Below, in pieces: positions 9,690 to 21,904 of a stretch of 64,000 nucleotides of DNA. Each line of letters opens with the position of its first letter. The stretch's first letter is position 1. The DNA is taken from contig OX463814.1 of NCBI GenBank assembly GCA_949825045.1, positions 37,714,383 to 37,778,382 of the forward strand, given 5' to 3'. The DNA is from Argyresthia goedartella. Its lineage: Eukaryota > Arthropoda > Insecta > Lepidoptera > Argyresthiidae. A model generated the notes under the pieces. That model saw only the letters and a list, made by a program, of their open reading frames with translations. It was not told where the DNA came from and made no database searches. Both the position numbers and the translations under genes were made by a program.

Positions 9690-9870
9690 TATCTGATGGA
9701 CTCTGTTCGCTTCAAATTATAAATTGCTCGAATAGCTTTTTTCTGTAATAAAAACAGTTTGAATATCCGCTGCTATCCCCCAAGATAATAGGACATGAAA
9801 CTATATTTTCGTAAATTTATAAACTAAATCAGACTAGCCTAGCTGTAGCCACATCCGTGTTTTGCCCATT
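9690..9870 (-). pseudogene. Non-LTR reverse-transcriptase relic, downstream half
   Basis: On the minus strand this aligns by eye with 55250-55390 and with 18530-18660: ACGGATGTGGCTACAGCTAG, then GGGGGATAGCAGCGGATATT, and AAAGCTATTCGAGCAATTTA (encoding the conserved LQKRAIRAIY-like stretch). It is heavily decayed. The segment that should precede it lies at 11155-11290, 1.3 kb away, so the element has been split. Confidence 0.6.
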
Positions 9871-10016
9871 GAACTACTATTACTAGCGAATGGAACCGAC
9901 ACCGCGAACCATTACTTTACGCCATGACCTAACGCCAACCGGCGTTATTCCCTTTAGTCCCTCGCCAGCGCTGATAGCGACCGCATGCGGATATTGTGAC
10001 TAAAAACAGTTCAAAA

Positions 10017-10093
10017 ATGCCTTCTTGCGTCTTGCGAACTTGTAAAAATGCAACTACTACGAAGAAAAAAGATAGTGGCGTGACGTATCATCA
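10017..10093 (+). CDS. Possible first exon of a THAP-domain protein
   Basis: Starting at ATG 10017 the frame reads MPSCVLRTCKNATTTKKKDS then GVTYH, and runs into CA|GTAAGT, a good splice donor, at 10094. The pattern M-P-x-C-x4-C-K-N ... G-V-T-Y-H is the usual beginning of the zinc-binding THAP domain (C2CH), a DNA-binding module found in host regulators and in P-element transposases. The remaining Cys/His ligands would lie in later exons, which I could not find before 11150. It may be a host gene's first exon, a retained fragment or a transposase exon. It is too short to be called firmly. Confidence 0.45.
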
Positions 10094-11154
10094 GTAAGTA
10101 AGCAAAATATCAACTAAAATAATCCAAATCAAATTTGAACATTATTTTCTACTGTACCCGACTTTTGTATGAAAAACCATAGAATATGAAAAGTGAACCG
10201 TACAGATAAGACACGTAGGTACTAATGGTGATACGAGAGAGCACTTCACAAATATGTGGGATATGATGAATGAGGTAAATATGGGTAGAGGATTCCTAAA
10301 CTAACAAAACATGTTTGGTAATATTTTAACACGACTGCCCCCAAAAATGGAGTGTACTGTTTTCAGGGTCCATGTGGGTATTTTACTTAATTCCACCACA
10401 ACTTCTTAAAGCCTGAACCAATTTCGTGGTATCGGATCTAGCATCCTAAGTGGAGAAGGCTTTAAATATATATAATATAAGGTGTAAAAATAATTTACTT
10501 TTCAGTTCATTTTTAAATTATGGCAGTCGCGTTTTTTTAATATTTTTTATTTGATTTATAACCTAATTTTTGAAGGGTGCTCGTACGAATTTGGTACATT
10601 CTGCATTCCAAGGTGGTGGTTGCGAGATTTTTTTAATTTATGATCTGGGTATGATAATAAATGAAATATGATAATAAAGTTTATCATATATGAAATAGCA
10701 ATGGATTTTTATTCCACTTCATTTATTTCGTTAACCCTTTACCAGACCTTGATCATGCAGATTTTACATTGGTTTTCGAATTCATTACAAAGCTATAACG
10801 TCGAATTAAAACTGTTTAGATAGATAACTATAACACATTGCTAATGCGAAAGCGCAAGTCATCTATAAACCTTTGTTTAAATCTCGGTTACAATTAATAC
10901 TTAGATCGGTACATTTTGTAATAGACTGCACTCAATCAAATTAAGTTTTGTAGGTATAAAAGCGGTGTTACTTCTGCGGTGTGTTATCTCCAGGCACGAC
11001 ACGTCGAGCTCGCGGCAGGTCGCACCATCCCCCCCGCCCCGCTTGTGATCTAGTTGCGACACGTTTTTGGTTCGAGACAGCGTCTCTATAATAATGGTAG
11101 CTCAATGATTTTGACTGATGTGCTAACCGCGTAAACCGCAGAACTTAACCTAAC

Positions 11155-11290
11155 AGCAAATTTATCTATGTTGGGTCCCCACGGAAATTTGCTATCAATG
11201 GTTATTCCAAGAAACTTCGTATCAATTACTAATTCTAACGTGACGCTGTCTTATGCTAAACTGGTCTCAACATGCCTGAAATTTGCAAGT
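11155..11290 (-). pseudogene. Non-LTR reverse-transcriptase relic, upstream half
   Basis: The minus strand reads ...TTTCTTGGAATAACCATTGA, then TAGCAAATTTCCGTGGGGAC, then CCAACATAGATAAATT. This matches 55140-55200 and 29000-29065 (KFLGITIDSKLQW-like coding). It was probably contiguous with 9690-9870 before the intervening 1.3 kb arrived. Confidence 0.6.
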
Positions 11291-11565
11291 TATAATTTGA
11301 AAAACTTGGTTTTACCAGCGTTTGACAATATCACTCGCCGCGACACGCTAAGAAAACAATTTGACGTTTGCCGTGCAAAATCACGTGACCAATTTCTTTC
11401 GTCGAGGGGCCTGTACATTTCTGTGTTTTGAATTGAGACGCGGCGTACCTACGGGGCGTGACGGGTAAATAGGTCATTAACCTTAGATTGATTTTCTGTG
11501 AGAACTCGTTGTCACTCCCAATAATGGGTGACGGATAATATTAAAAATAAATATACATTACAAGT

Positions 11566-11940
11566 ATCCGTGGCCCAGCGGTATCCGCACATCGGAGACG
11601 ATCGTGTGGGTAGCAACATCTGACAGAGACGGGTACTGGATGGGGGTCCGTTCCTATGTCTATTTGGAATTTTTTTTAATGTGTTTCGGATGACACTTTT
11701 AGCTGTAGGTCCCGGCTACTATCGTCTACTCGCAGTCGTCAAGCTGGTCAGAGGCCCTAATAGGGCAGCTTGAAAACACCTGACAGTCGGGCCACTAGCC
11801 CGTCGCACCTCCATCAACCCGCACTGAGCCAGCGTGGCGGAGTATGGCTCAATCTTACTCGTATCCGGGTAAAGGCCCGTGCCCCACGGTGAGGACATTA
11901 ATGGGCTACATTACTAATGTATATCTTGAATATAATACCT
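11566..11940 (+). mobile_element. tRNA-derived SINE (family B-type head TCCGTGGCCCAGCGG)
   Basis: The head TATCCGTGGCCCAGCGGTAT resembles a tRNA A box. The body contains AGCTGTAGGTCCCGGCTACT, CCTCCATCAACCCGCACTGA, TACTCGTATCCGGGTAAAGG and CCCCACGGTGAGGACATTAA. The same body is at about 37225-37440. No clean B box is visible, so either the head has mutated or only part of it is tRNA-derived. Confidence 0.65.
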
Positions 11941-12121
11941 AGAATAATATGTAATTTTAATTAGGAAAGGCTCTGAATCATTTGCTATAATGAATGAGTT
12001 AACGATCTAATTAAGTAATAGCAAATGCAAATATTAATATTCCTAAGCACCTAACTTGAATAGCTAAAGATGACCGTCGCCGTGGCTTCATGTTTACTGA
12101 ACCGTTCTTGTGCTACCAGAA

Positions 12122-12153
12122 AAGGGCTTCTGGATAATCATCCAGAAGCCCTT
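12122..12153. repeat. Perfect 14-bp hairpin
   Basis: AAGGGCTTCTGGAT, loop AATC, then the exact reverse complement ATCCAGAAGCCCTT. No neighbouring gene or T-run links it to termination. It may be a relic of a small inverted-repeat element. Confidence 0.7.
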
Positions 12154-14523
12154 ATAAGTTCCGTTTGCTCTGCAAAAGATTTCAGTAAAAATGTCTAAGC
12201 TCGCTTTTGTACATGTGTTTTCCATTTGCAGGTGTCTGTTACTTTTTTGCGCAACGAAGAATAATATTCATATTCTTGTATTCAAAATACGGTAGTGGGA
12301 GTCACGGAATTAGATTCACAATCAGATACCACAGATGTTTACAAATGACGAGGAAAAAGCAGAAGAAAACTTCTGAATACTAGACTGAGATTTTCTTTCA
12401 GAATTTCGCGTAGCGCTTCTGGCCTCTTGTGAAAAGTTTAAGTTTTATTAAATGTTCTCCCAAAGTAATGGAGTATACATTAGTTTAAGTTTAAAATTTT
12501 CATCAGGGCGTTATTTTTCATCGTTTTTATTTAAATTTCTTTAAGATATGGATATTTTCTGATATTGACATGCTGAATCCACATTTTCCATTCGAAGGTG
12601 CACAGGCACAAACACAAACACAAACACCAACCTTTAGCCAATATGTAATAACAATATTTTTTCCAAATAATTAAATAATGCAGTAGTTTATATATGTTGT
12701 ATGGCTATTTAATTGTACATTTTATTGTAAAGGTGTAACTATGTATATGTTTTTTTTTCTTATTATTAGTTATGGCAGGCATGACGTAGTTATTTCTAAA
12801 TGGCGAATTGTAAACTAAAGATGTTAATAATTGTATATGCTTTAGTAACATAAATAACTTACTTATTCCAACCAAAAAAATTCAACAGCGCGTTACATAT
12901 TTATCCGACACACACAAAAACAAACATTGATTCGCAACGACGATCAATAGTCAACTGTCATTGAAATATAGGATTTACCTGCGCAGGAGTTGATCAACTG
13001 GTTGCAAAACCACTCAGCTTATTAGTCACTAACTTTATCAACCGTAAATATATCGTGATAGGGAATGTTTTGCAGTTTAGCACCTTCTGAAGGCGGCCAG
13101 CTTAATAAATTCGTACCTTAAGTGATCAGTTGTAATAAGGCCCTGGGTATTGTGAAAACATCATTTTCCTTCAATGCTTATATTTTAAAACATTGTCAAC
13201 GGAGTATGGTAAAAAACATCTAAATGGATGAATTTTCCTTAAACTTGCTATTTATTGGGATCTAAAACAAAGTTTGATATGGCGCGTCAAAAATAATACA
13301 TACAAAATACCTTATATATAAATAACTGTATATTAAAAATTAAGAACTATTCTGGTTGTTTCTGAAAAAATTAAGAAATTACACACAATTTTCGCACTGT
13401 TCTGCAGCAGCGACTGACCTAACAGCCATGTTGCAGTATGAGCTGTTATGGACTTTATTTCAACTACCACGAATCGAATCGACTAATTTAACGATACACG
13501 TCTTAAACAAATTTATGCTCAGCAGATCATCTCATTGTGTAAGAAATATTTATGATGAATGTATATTTGTTCGAAATGTATAAATTAAACTTTAATTGAA
13601 TTACGGTTTGACTTGAAATTACAATAAAGAGTAATGTGATTAATAAGTAAGTGACAAAGGCAAGAACTATCCCGTATTTTTATACGGTAAAATATCGTTT
13701 TGATAATGGGAAAGTATTTTTATTTGCGGTTTTAAGTGCGGACGAGTACGACTGACCAGGATTTTTTTAATCAGGTCAGGTTCTAGAAAATATTATTTCG
13801 AATTATAGTACATTGCGTTCAATTCAATAAGTTAATAAAATTGTCAAGTGCGATTTGGAATATAAGAGTAAGTATGTACTCTTATTTGAAGGCTGCTAAT
13901 GATGTAGTTGTAAATTTAAGGAAATATGCATAATACATAAAATAATATATTCAAAGTATAAAACTAACGGAAGTACTTCAATTTGCTGGTTGAAGAAAAA
14001 ACGCATGCGGACTTTAGCAGACCTTTTACACTCCGCCAAAGAGAAATTACCGAACTAATCTTGCTCAAACTTCGTCCACTCGGCGACTTTTATTCTGAGT
14101 TATTCGGAGTACCTTTTCTAAGATTTGGCAGCTTTACTAAAAAAACGTCAACAGATGATTTGGCAATTCTGACCTACAAATTGAGATTAAAATGTTGTAT
14201 TCACAGAGTTATCTATTTAGGTCTTGGTTATGGTTAGACTTCACCACTTGTTGATTTCATTATCGTGTGAAAATGTAGTAGGAAACTAGGAAAGTCTGGA
14301 AAAACTGGGTTATTGGCGACAATACCAGACAAATGTATCGTATCGATCAATTTCAGTTTCCGTGGTTCAGTACCACTACAGTTCAGTACATTCTGCCACA
14401 TTCAACAAAAACACACACTTAACACTTTCATTGTGCAATAAACTCCCTAGTGTTCGCTAGTATTCCACCCGGTCATACACTGACACCTATTCGCGGTTTT
14501 TTTTTCAGGCGAAAAAGGGTGCA

Positions 14524-16113
14524 ATGCTGACCCGAAGCAAGATGAGCACACGCGATGTGGAGTTGAAGCTGAAAGCGACCTTCCTGGAGCTCAAGAAGAG
14601 CCAAGAGCTTTGTGAAATACTTCTACGAGAGCGAGATGAGTGTGAAGAGGAGATAGAAAAGCAAATTAAGAAAAATTCGGCGCTAAAAGAAGAGCTCCGT
14701 GAGTTGGACATCCAATGCCAGGATCTCAGTGCCCAGAGAGATGAACTACAACACCAAGTCGACTCATTTTACAAGTGTGATGATGTCCACCACGTAGCAT
14801 TGCAACACATTAAATCACTTGAACAACAGATTGCAGAGGCACACCACGAGCTTCAAGTTTTCAGCGAGCGGGAGGAACAGCGAGACAGTGCTACAACCAG
14901 GGCCTTATATAATGAGGTCATGAGCCAAACTGGCATACCAACTATTGACCTAACAGCTTATGATCTCACGTGTGATAGTACTAATAGATCGCAATCAGTA
15001 ACCACTATGAGCTGTAGTAAAAATAAATTAAAGAAATATGTGAAATTGAATAATTATATTAAAAAAAACACAAAAACTAGCTAATAGAAATAAAATATTT
15101 TGTAAAAATGTAAATTGTAGCAAGGAACGTGTCGAATTAATTAACGAAATCGATGATTGTAGATTATGTTTGGAAAAAACTACAGAAAAGTACGAATGTG
15201 ACACACGGCGACTCCAGTCAGTATGCATATTTTAAACCCATCATTACAAAGTATTACACGTAAATATGAGTCAGCACAATACGAAATTAAGGAACATGTG
15301 TCGGCTATGAATAGTTTGTTGGAGACGTGTAAGTATAATTATGACACTTTCATATCTTTGACCGACAATCACATCTGTGATTGTAAACAAGCTCCAGCGG
15401 ACTGTTCCGTGCCGACCGTGTGTCCCGCCGAGCAGCCGGCCGAACAGCTGATACTGACCCAGGCGCCGCCGTCAGTCGACTTGAGTACTAATAGTGTTAT
15501 CAATAACGCCTCCTTCTCTCGGACAAAGGATAGGTATATAATGTACAGCGATGAACTTGGAAAAAATATGGGTTTACAACTTAGTCAGCGCGTGGGCCAG
15601 GCAATATTAAATAACTGTATGCCTGGCGCCACATATTCACAAATATTAAACAAAGTGTTGTCATCGCAGTTTTTAGAACCAACCACCCTAATTATTTTTA
15701 TTGGTAGAAGGGAAAATGTATCTAAAAAACTAATTACTAAATACTTTTTCAAATTAAATTCTTTACAAAATGTAGATAGAATAATCTTGTTTGCGTTTCC
15801 CTTCAGCCAATCTTTGTCATAACATGAAAATCATATAAGACATGATTATAATACATTTATACACACATTGACATGTCGTCATACTGAAAAATTTCATTTC
15901 ATAGACACCAATATTTGTATAGGAAAATATTTTTATTTGACTAAGGATAGGTATTACCTATCTAGGTTTTATACAAAACAGATAGCACAGTCACTATCTT
16001 ATTTTATTTTGAACTCAGTCATGTTTTTGACTAATGAAACGCCTGCTTCTATTGAGCAGTGTAATAATAATGACATGTACTCCTTGGAATCTGTTCCAAG
16101 CTCTTTAAATTAA
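14524..16113 (+). pseudogene. ORF1 of the 14.35-kb element: coiled coil plus SGNH/esterase-like domain
   Basis: The reading begins at ATG 14524 and changes frame at an A-run about 15062-15075, again about 15220, and a third time about 15820. The first ~150 residues are charged heptad-like sequence (LRERDECEEEIEKQIKKN) predicted to form a coiled coil. The third segment (15223-15822) has blocks resembling the esterase-like domain of CR1-type ORF1 proteins: YIMYSDELGKNMG, then NNCMPGATYSQI, then LIIFIGRRENV. The nucleophile block reads SDE rather than the classical GDS. There is no PHD finger like the one in the ORF1 at 49350. A role in RNA or membrane association is known for some relatives; here it is inferred only. 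Confidence 0.65.
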
Positions 16114-16235
16114 CCCATGGGACAACAGAGAGTAACTCTGGCAGTAATATTAATATTTGTATAAATATAACTTCATCTTGCCCATTAAATCAAGTTACTA
16201 GTAATGAAAAATGTAAAAGTAAGAATATTTTAAAC

Positions 16236-16840
16236 GTGGTTCATCAAAATATACAGGGCATGTTAAGTAAAGATCTGGAAATTGAGTTATTCATGAACTG
16301 TAATAATATTGATATTTTATGTATAACAGAGCACTTTTTAAAGAGTTATCAGTTAATGTTCAACTTTAATAACCACCACGTTGCTAGTTCGTCCAACAGA
16401 AAAACAGCTGATCGCGGTGGCTCCTTAATACTTGTAAATAATAGTTTTAAATATAAGGAACGACATAGTGAGCCTGTCTGTTGAGCGTGCCATGGAAATA
16501 GCCTGTATTGAACTTGAACAACTTATTGTAATGAGCGTATACAGACCACCAGATTCATCCTTTGATTTATTCGAAAAGAAAATGGATGAAGTGTTGATTA
16601 AAATCAACGATAAAAACATTTTTTTTATAATTTGTGGTGATTTTAATGTTAATCTGTTAGAGGATAATAATATTTGTACTAGATTAAAATCTTTATTTTT
16701 ATGTCACAACATGAACTAACTGTTTTTGGAGCCTACTAGAATTACTGCAACATCTGCTACCTGCATTGACAATATATTTACTAACATTACGCCCATTTTC
16801 AAATCGGTCATCAATAAATTAACCTCTGATAAAAAAGGAC
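16236..16840 (+). pseudogene. ORF2 endonuclease (APE-type) fragment
   Basis: Two overlapping frames give the AP-endonuclease-like fold: VHQNIQGMLSKDLEIELFM (N of the active site), DILCITEHFL (catalytic E), then after a frameshift near 16470, VMSVYRPPDSSF and IICGDFNVNLLED (D and N). A final stretch EPTRITATSATCIDNIFTN follows about 16727. The expected S-D-H block is not found before the RT region, indicating a deletion around 16840-16950. Confidence 0.75.
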
Positions 16841-16948
16841 CAAAAAGAGGATATTACATGTGTGCCCGTTAGTGACACTCGGCTTGAACACTACAGGAAT
16901 AATATTTTAGATAAACTATGAGAAATACCATACAGTGACGATCCAAAT

Positions 16949-19016
16949 TTGTTGTACAACTCAGTATTTAACCTTGTCAAAAATGAATATGATACGGTAT
17001 TTAAATCAAAAACTATAAAAGTTAATAACAAAGCTTTGTTTAGTTATTGGGCGACAGTTGGAATTCATAGGAGCAGACGAAGATTATATGAACTCTATGA
17101 AGAGAAATCATATAACAAAAATACGGCCTTTCTAGATTATGTTCGTAGTTATTCAAAAATGTTTAAACGCGTTTGTGCCGTATCTAAATCTAATTTCATT
17201 AAAAACAAAATTGAATCTAGTAGCAATGTAATGAAAACGACTTGGCAAATTATAAACAGAGAGACTGGAAAGGCCAAAGCTACACATAATAACTTCAAGC
17301 TTAAGATAGATAATCAATTGCTAAGTACAGACCTAGAAGTAGCAAAAGCTTTCGAAAATTTCTTTACGGACATTCCAGTTTCAACAACCAAGTCTTTAAA
17401 TTCATCTCCCGCTGCTGCTGAATCTGTACTTAAACAAAACTTTGAGGAATGTAAAACAGATTTTAAATTTAGGCACGTAAATAATGAAGACATTGTAAAA
17501 GCGTTTAAATCCCTGGAAATGAAAAAGACAGCTGACGCCCATGGTCTATCAGTAAAAATTATTAGTTCCATTGTAGATTGTATTGCACCTCACCTTTGTT
17601 GTATATTTAATCAATGTATAGATAATGGTGTGTTTCCTGACTTGATGAAACTAAGTAAAGTTATACCTTTATTCAAAGCTGGTAGTACATCAGACCCCAC
17701 CAATTTTAGACCCATATTGATACTGCCAACGCTTAGCAAAATATTTGAAAAACTCATACTTAATCAATTGCAAAGTCATTTTTATCTCAATAATTTAATT
17801 CATATTGCTCAGTTTGGTTTCACAAAGGGTCGTTCAACAGCCGATGCTGGTGTTGAACTAATCGACAATATTTTTGATGCCTGGGAAGACGCAATGGATG
17901 TAATAGGTGTCTTCTGCGATCTATCCAAGGCTTTTGATTGCGTCCATCATGACACTCTTGTCAGGAAGTTACGCCATTATGGTGTAAAAGATCAGGCACT
18001 TGGCCTTCTGGAGTCATATCTAACAGATAGGGTTCAGATGGTCGATGTTAATGGGAAAAGATCACCTGGGTCTTCGATAAGTATGGGCGTACCGCAAGGT
18101 TCAATTCTTGGTCCTTTCTTGTTTTTAGTATATATTAATGATTTACCTTACCTTGTTAAAGCAAAATCATGGGTTAGTATTGTTTGCCGATGATACTTCT
18201 TTGATATTTAAAGTTAAAAGACAGCAATCAAATTATGACGAGGTAAACAATGCTATCTCTAGTATAGTGAACTGGTTTACTCTTAACAATTTATTACATA
18301 ATGAAAAGAAAACTAAATGTATTAAATTCGTGTTACCCATTGTGAACCCGGTAACTACAGACATATTTATAAAAGGACAGAGATTGGACCTTGTGCAGTC
18401 GACTGTCTTTTTGGGCATTACTTTAGACGCCAAACTACAATGGGATCCTCATATAAATAAATTGTCGAACAGACTGAGTTCGGCAGCGTTCGCAGTTAAA
18501 AAAATGAGAGCTCTTACCGACGTAGACACCGCTAGACTAGTCTACTTTAGTTACTTTCATAGTCTAATGACCTATGGTATTTTATTGTGGGGTCACGCTG
18601 CGAATGCTAATAGTATATTTATTCTGCAGAAACGGGCTGTTCGTGCAATTTATAGATTAGGGCCTAGAGTGTCACTGAGGGAAAAGTTTAAAGAAATCAA
18701 TATTCTGACATTTGTGTCTCAATATATCTATGACAATCTTGTGTATGTAAAAAGAAATATAACTAATTTTCAGAAGTACAGTGATATACACAATTTTAAT
18801 ACTAGAAATAAAGACAAGTTGGTTGCTTTTGTAAGCCGACCACATAAAATTAGTAATTCTTTTAAAGGCAATTGTATACGCTATTACAATAAGGTCCCTA
18901 CTGATATTAAAAACTTACCTTTAGACAAGTTTAAAATAATAATAAAACAGAAATTGTATAAAAAAGGTTACTATAGGATATCTGATTACTTAGAGGACAG
19001 ATGTCCATGGGAATAG
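16949..19016 (+). pseudogene. ORF2 reverse transcriptase and C-terminal region
   Basis: RT motifs in order: NFRPILILPTLSKIFEKLIL; QFGFTKGRSTADAGVE; VFCDLSKAFDCVHHDTL (first catalytic Asp); MGVPQGSILGPFLFLVYIND; and, after a frameshift at about 18165, LFADDTSLIFK (the Y/F-A-D-D box, intact). The region after RT runs through FLGITLDAKLQWDPHI and LLWGHAANANSIFILQKRAV and ends DYLEDRCPWE at 19016. Only one frameshift separates the two RT halves. The minus-strand truncated copy at 3732-4619 matches this C-terminal part. Confidence 0.85.
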
Positions 19017-19744
19017 ATTGTTTGAGTAACAGGCTGTTTCGATATATAATTAGCATTCATTTTGTAATTTGACAATATTTTATTTAAAAAAGGAAACGCA
19101 AAAGATGCGACGACTGTGGAGTTTCTTCGGTGAGCTCTTCTCCACAGATTCCGCCATTGTGTTAGTGAACTCACCCAAAAAAATGTAATGACGGATCTAA
19201 GTGATGTAACAACATCCTATGGAAATAAATGATTTTTGATTCGATTTGATTTGAGTAAATTTCATTTCATTTTTATAGCCAACACATGAGAGCTTTTATA
19301 AAACTGTTGAAGCAATAAATACACAAGTCTTATGTGTCGTATAATTTTAGAATTACCTTGTTATACAGGCTTATTAATTTTGATGTAGATATACCTGTAG
19401 TGGTTTGATTCATATCATAACAATTTGTTTACATATTATTTTCACAAATATCGTTTACGGATGCTATCAAAATGTAACGACAACATATTACAGGGCTAGA
19501 TGTGATACAAACACTATCCGTGTTACTACTGAAACCGTTACACATAGTTTAACCTCTCAACAAATGTCAAATCCTGTACATTTTATCTTTAAACAAGTGA
19601 TGAACAGGAGTTTTTTTTTGTGATAAGATATATGATTCTAATGCATTCATGTTTGAGGATCCATAACGGTTATAATGGGAACTAAACATAATTAATGATA
19701 ACATAAACATACGTCCCACTGTTTTTCCATTAGACAAATGGTAG

Positions 19745-20179
19745 TTTATGTGACTGCTATAATATGGAGGGCTTTAATACTCGAGAGTGGGTTTATGAAA
19801 CGAGCCGAAGCCGAGTTTCATAATAATATCACTCGAGAGTTTTAATGCCTAATTATGTACAGTTACATACACTAGTTTATCTACACACATGTCATAAGCT
19901 CTCTTTGATGTGTTCAGGAACCGCATGTTTGACCGGCATTGTGGCATTGATCGTTGCTCTTGTTTAGCTTGTTCTGTAGTACCTACTTCACAGACAAACT
20001 AGGGGCAGAACGCAGGCGGGCGTCAGCGTTCGAAATTTGAATGTAATAATATGTAGAAAAATTTCACAATGGTCAAAATGTACAAATTTTCAGATAAGAA
20101 ATGAGTTTTACATTATGCTCGTCTTAACGTGCGGTTTCTAGATGCAGTAAATAGGGTTTATGATATGTGTGTAGATAAA
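19745..20179 (-). repeat. C module plus B-family repeat, copy 3
   Basis: C (19745-19875) carries the palindrome CTCGAG...GAGCCGAAGCCGAG...CACTCGAGAG, and B follows from about 19876 (TTATCTACACACATGTCAT) to GTGTGTAGATAAA at 20179. It is one of the most complete composite copies. Confidence 0.8.
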
Positions 20180-20194
20180 CACGTTTATGGCTAC

Positions 20195-20278
20195 ATTTAG
20201 ACTCGTCTATTTCTGTTACTTTCATAGTGTCAGGTCCTATGGTATCTCGTTGTGGGGGAAAGAAGTGGATATTCAATA
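20195..20278 (+). pseudogene. Short reverse-transcriptase C-terminal relic
   Basis: GGCTACATTTAGACTCGTCT, then TTTCATAGTGTCAGGTCCTA, then GTTGTGGGGGAAAGAAGTGG match by eye the segment at 55258-55345. The fragment is 84 bp and is wedged exactly between two B/C copies. Coding is lost. Confidence 0.5.
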
Positions 20279-20634
20279 GTAGTTTATGTGACTGCTACAT
20301 AATGGAGGGCATTAATACTCGAGAGTGGGTTTATGAAACGAGCCGAAGGCGAGTTTCATAACAATATCACTCGAGAGGTTAATCTAACTCAACACAAAAC
20401 TCGCTATTAATAATTTTATCTACACACGTATCATAAACCCTCTTTACTGCGTACAAAAACCGCACGTTACGAACAGCATAATGTTTACTACTACTTTGTA
20501 AAAACTCATTTCTTATCTGAATATTGAACATTATGACCATAATGTCTAAATTTTCTACATATTATGACATTCAAATTTCGAACACCGACGCCCGCCTGCG
20601 TGCCGCCCCTACTTTGTCTGTGAACATCCAATTT
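20279..20634. repeat. C module (-) followed by B-family repeat (+), copy 4
   Basis: C (20279-20380, minus orientation) contains GAGCCGAAGGCGAG. B restarts at about 20415 in the plus orientation (TTTATCTACACACGTATCAT) and stops at TTTGTCTGTGAACATC, about 20634, before its right TIR. The opposite orientations show two separate, truncated insertions or an inversion. Confidence 0.7.
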
Positions 20635-20789
20635 TAAAAGAGATCCAACAATTAATCTGTGTGAGTTTCTTCGCTTTCTTTATTCTCCGACAGTGTAGAG
20701 AGTTCCGATGTAGAGAGGAGGCAAAGAAAGTGAAGGTTGCTAAGATAACATGTGTTGTGTGAATTTAAATTAGGAATAATAGGAATAGA

Positions 20790-21015
20790 AATAGCTGATG
20801 TGCCTAAGGTGGCCAAGGGGACTGACTGGCGGCTAGTGGGCAGACCGGCTGCCCGATGGTCTGACGATATCAAATCGACGGGATGTCAGTGGATGCCATT
20901 GGCGACCTTGAATATTGTCGCTATGACGCAGCCTTACTGACTATAGGTTTATGCAAGGAAGAGGCCTGTGCCCCGCATCGGGTTAATGTGGGCTGAGCAT
21001 GATGAGTATGATGAA
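20790..21015 (+). pseudogene. RTE-clade retrotransposon 3' end
   Basis: Plus-strand coding GRPAARWSDDIKSTGCQWM (about 20838-20895) is the conserved RTE C-terminal motif. It continues in another frame to GAGGCCTGTGCCCCGCATCG and TGGGCTGAGCATGATGAGTATGATGA, the usual tail. Frameshifted and truncated. Confidence 0.75.
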
Positions 21016-21049
21016 TGTATGAACAATGTCACCGCCGTTTGGTTAAATT

Positions 21050-21774
21050 AGGCACTTAGTCAGAAGCCCTGGCCGTTAACTAAGGGCCGGTATTCAAAGG
21101 TCGTACATAAAGTTGTGACCTAACACAACTTGGCTTTAGTATTCGAACAGAAAGTGACCAATAGCAACCTATTCGTAGTTCGGCTACGGTGACCCTGAAA
21201 AAAAAGAAAAAAAGCGGTCAAGTGCGAGTCGATCTTGCGCACGAAGTGTTCCGTACAACCGTACAATGGTAGCAATGTTGTTTACAAAGTAATTGGTGCG
21301 ACTACTTTCACACTCCATGCACTTAACTAGCTGCATTCGGAAGTTTGTATGTGGTATTATTGTATTAATTGTTGTATGGGAGCCCCCATAAATAATTATT
21401 TTATTCTGTTTTTTAGTATTTGTTGGTATAGCGGCAACAGAAATACATCATCTGTGAAACTTTCAACTATCTAACTATCACGGTTCAAGAGATACAACCT
21501 GGTGACAGACGGACAGACAGACAGACAGCGGAGTCTTAGTAATAGGGTCCTTTTTTACCCTTTGGGTACGGAACCCTAAAAATCAGCTGTTGCGTTGACA
21601 CAATCTTGCAAAAAAGAATTGGGCCGGTTCTTCATTATTCTAAATCAAAAGGCTGACTTTTGGTATCGCTGATTGTTAAATATTTCCGACGATGCTTTAT
21701 TTTAATCATATCAAAAACCATTTGCCTAAGCGCCCGTCCTTAACTTAGGCCCGGGCTATTAATTAAGTGCCTCA
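21050..21774. mobile_element. TIR element with nested E repeat
   Basis: AGGCACTTAGTCAGAAGCCC at the left is matched imperfectly by the complement of GGGCTATTAATTAAGTGCCT at the right. The arms are about 40 bp and both contain GGCC...TAAGG blocks. No clear target duplication is visible. The interior is largely occupied by the E repeat (21205-21587). Confidence 0.5.
21205..21587 (+). repeat. E repeat, near-complete copy
   Basis: Starts AGCGGTCAAGTGCGAGTCGA, then TTGCGCACGAAGTGTTCCGT. It passes through an ACAG/GACG microsatellite (about 21508-21530), then GCGGAGTCTTAGTAATAGGG, and ends GGGTACGGAACCCTAAAA. The inverted counterpart is at 26938-27362, with end fragments at 7777-7900 and about 8640-8690. 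It is a common lepidopteran interspersed repeat with no protein. Confidence 0.75.
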
Positions 21775-21904
21775 TGGCGTCGACATATCTCGGTAAACTT
21801 CAAGGGACAGACACAAAAATTGGCGAGTTCCTCCAAAAATTTCCGAATCTGTATAACTCCGGATTTTCTTAAATAGCGGAAAATGTTGAAGAACAAACTC
21901 GCTC

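Larger units (their letters stand above)
14350..19255 (+). mobile_element. Near full-length CR1/jockey-group non-LTR retrotransposon (decayed)
   Basis: The order is: untranslated leader (from about 14350, start uncertain); ORF1 with coiled coil and esterase-like region (14524-16113); ORF2 endonuclease (16236-16840); reverse transcriptase and C-terminal region (16949-19016); 3' UTR; and a GATTCGATTTGATTTGAG tail ending about 19255. Several frameshifts, at least one in-frame stop and a deletion at the end of the endonuclease make it inactive. Its 3' 870 bp are nearly identical to the insertion at 3732-4619, so a recently active relative exists or existed. Clade assignment beyond CR1/jockey group needs a tree. 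Confidence 0.85.

Noticed and set aside
13983..14237. 84-codon plus-strand frame (LVEEKTHADFSRPFTLRQRE...)
   Set aside because: No recognised family, no convincing splice or upstream context; it could be an old relic but cannot be supported.
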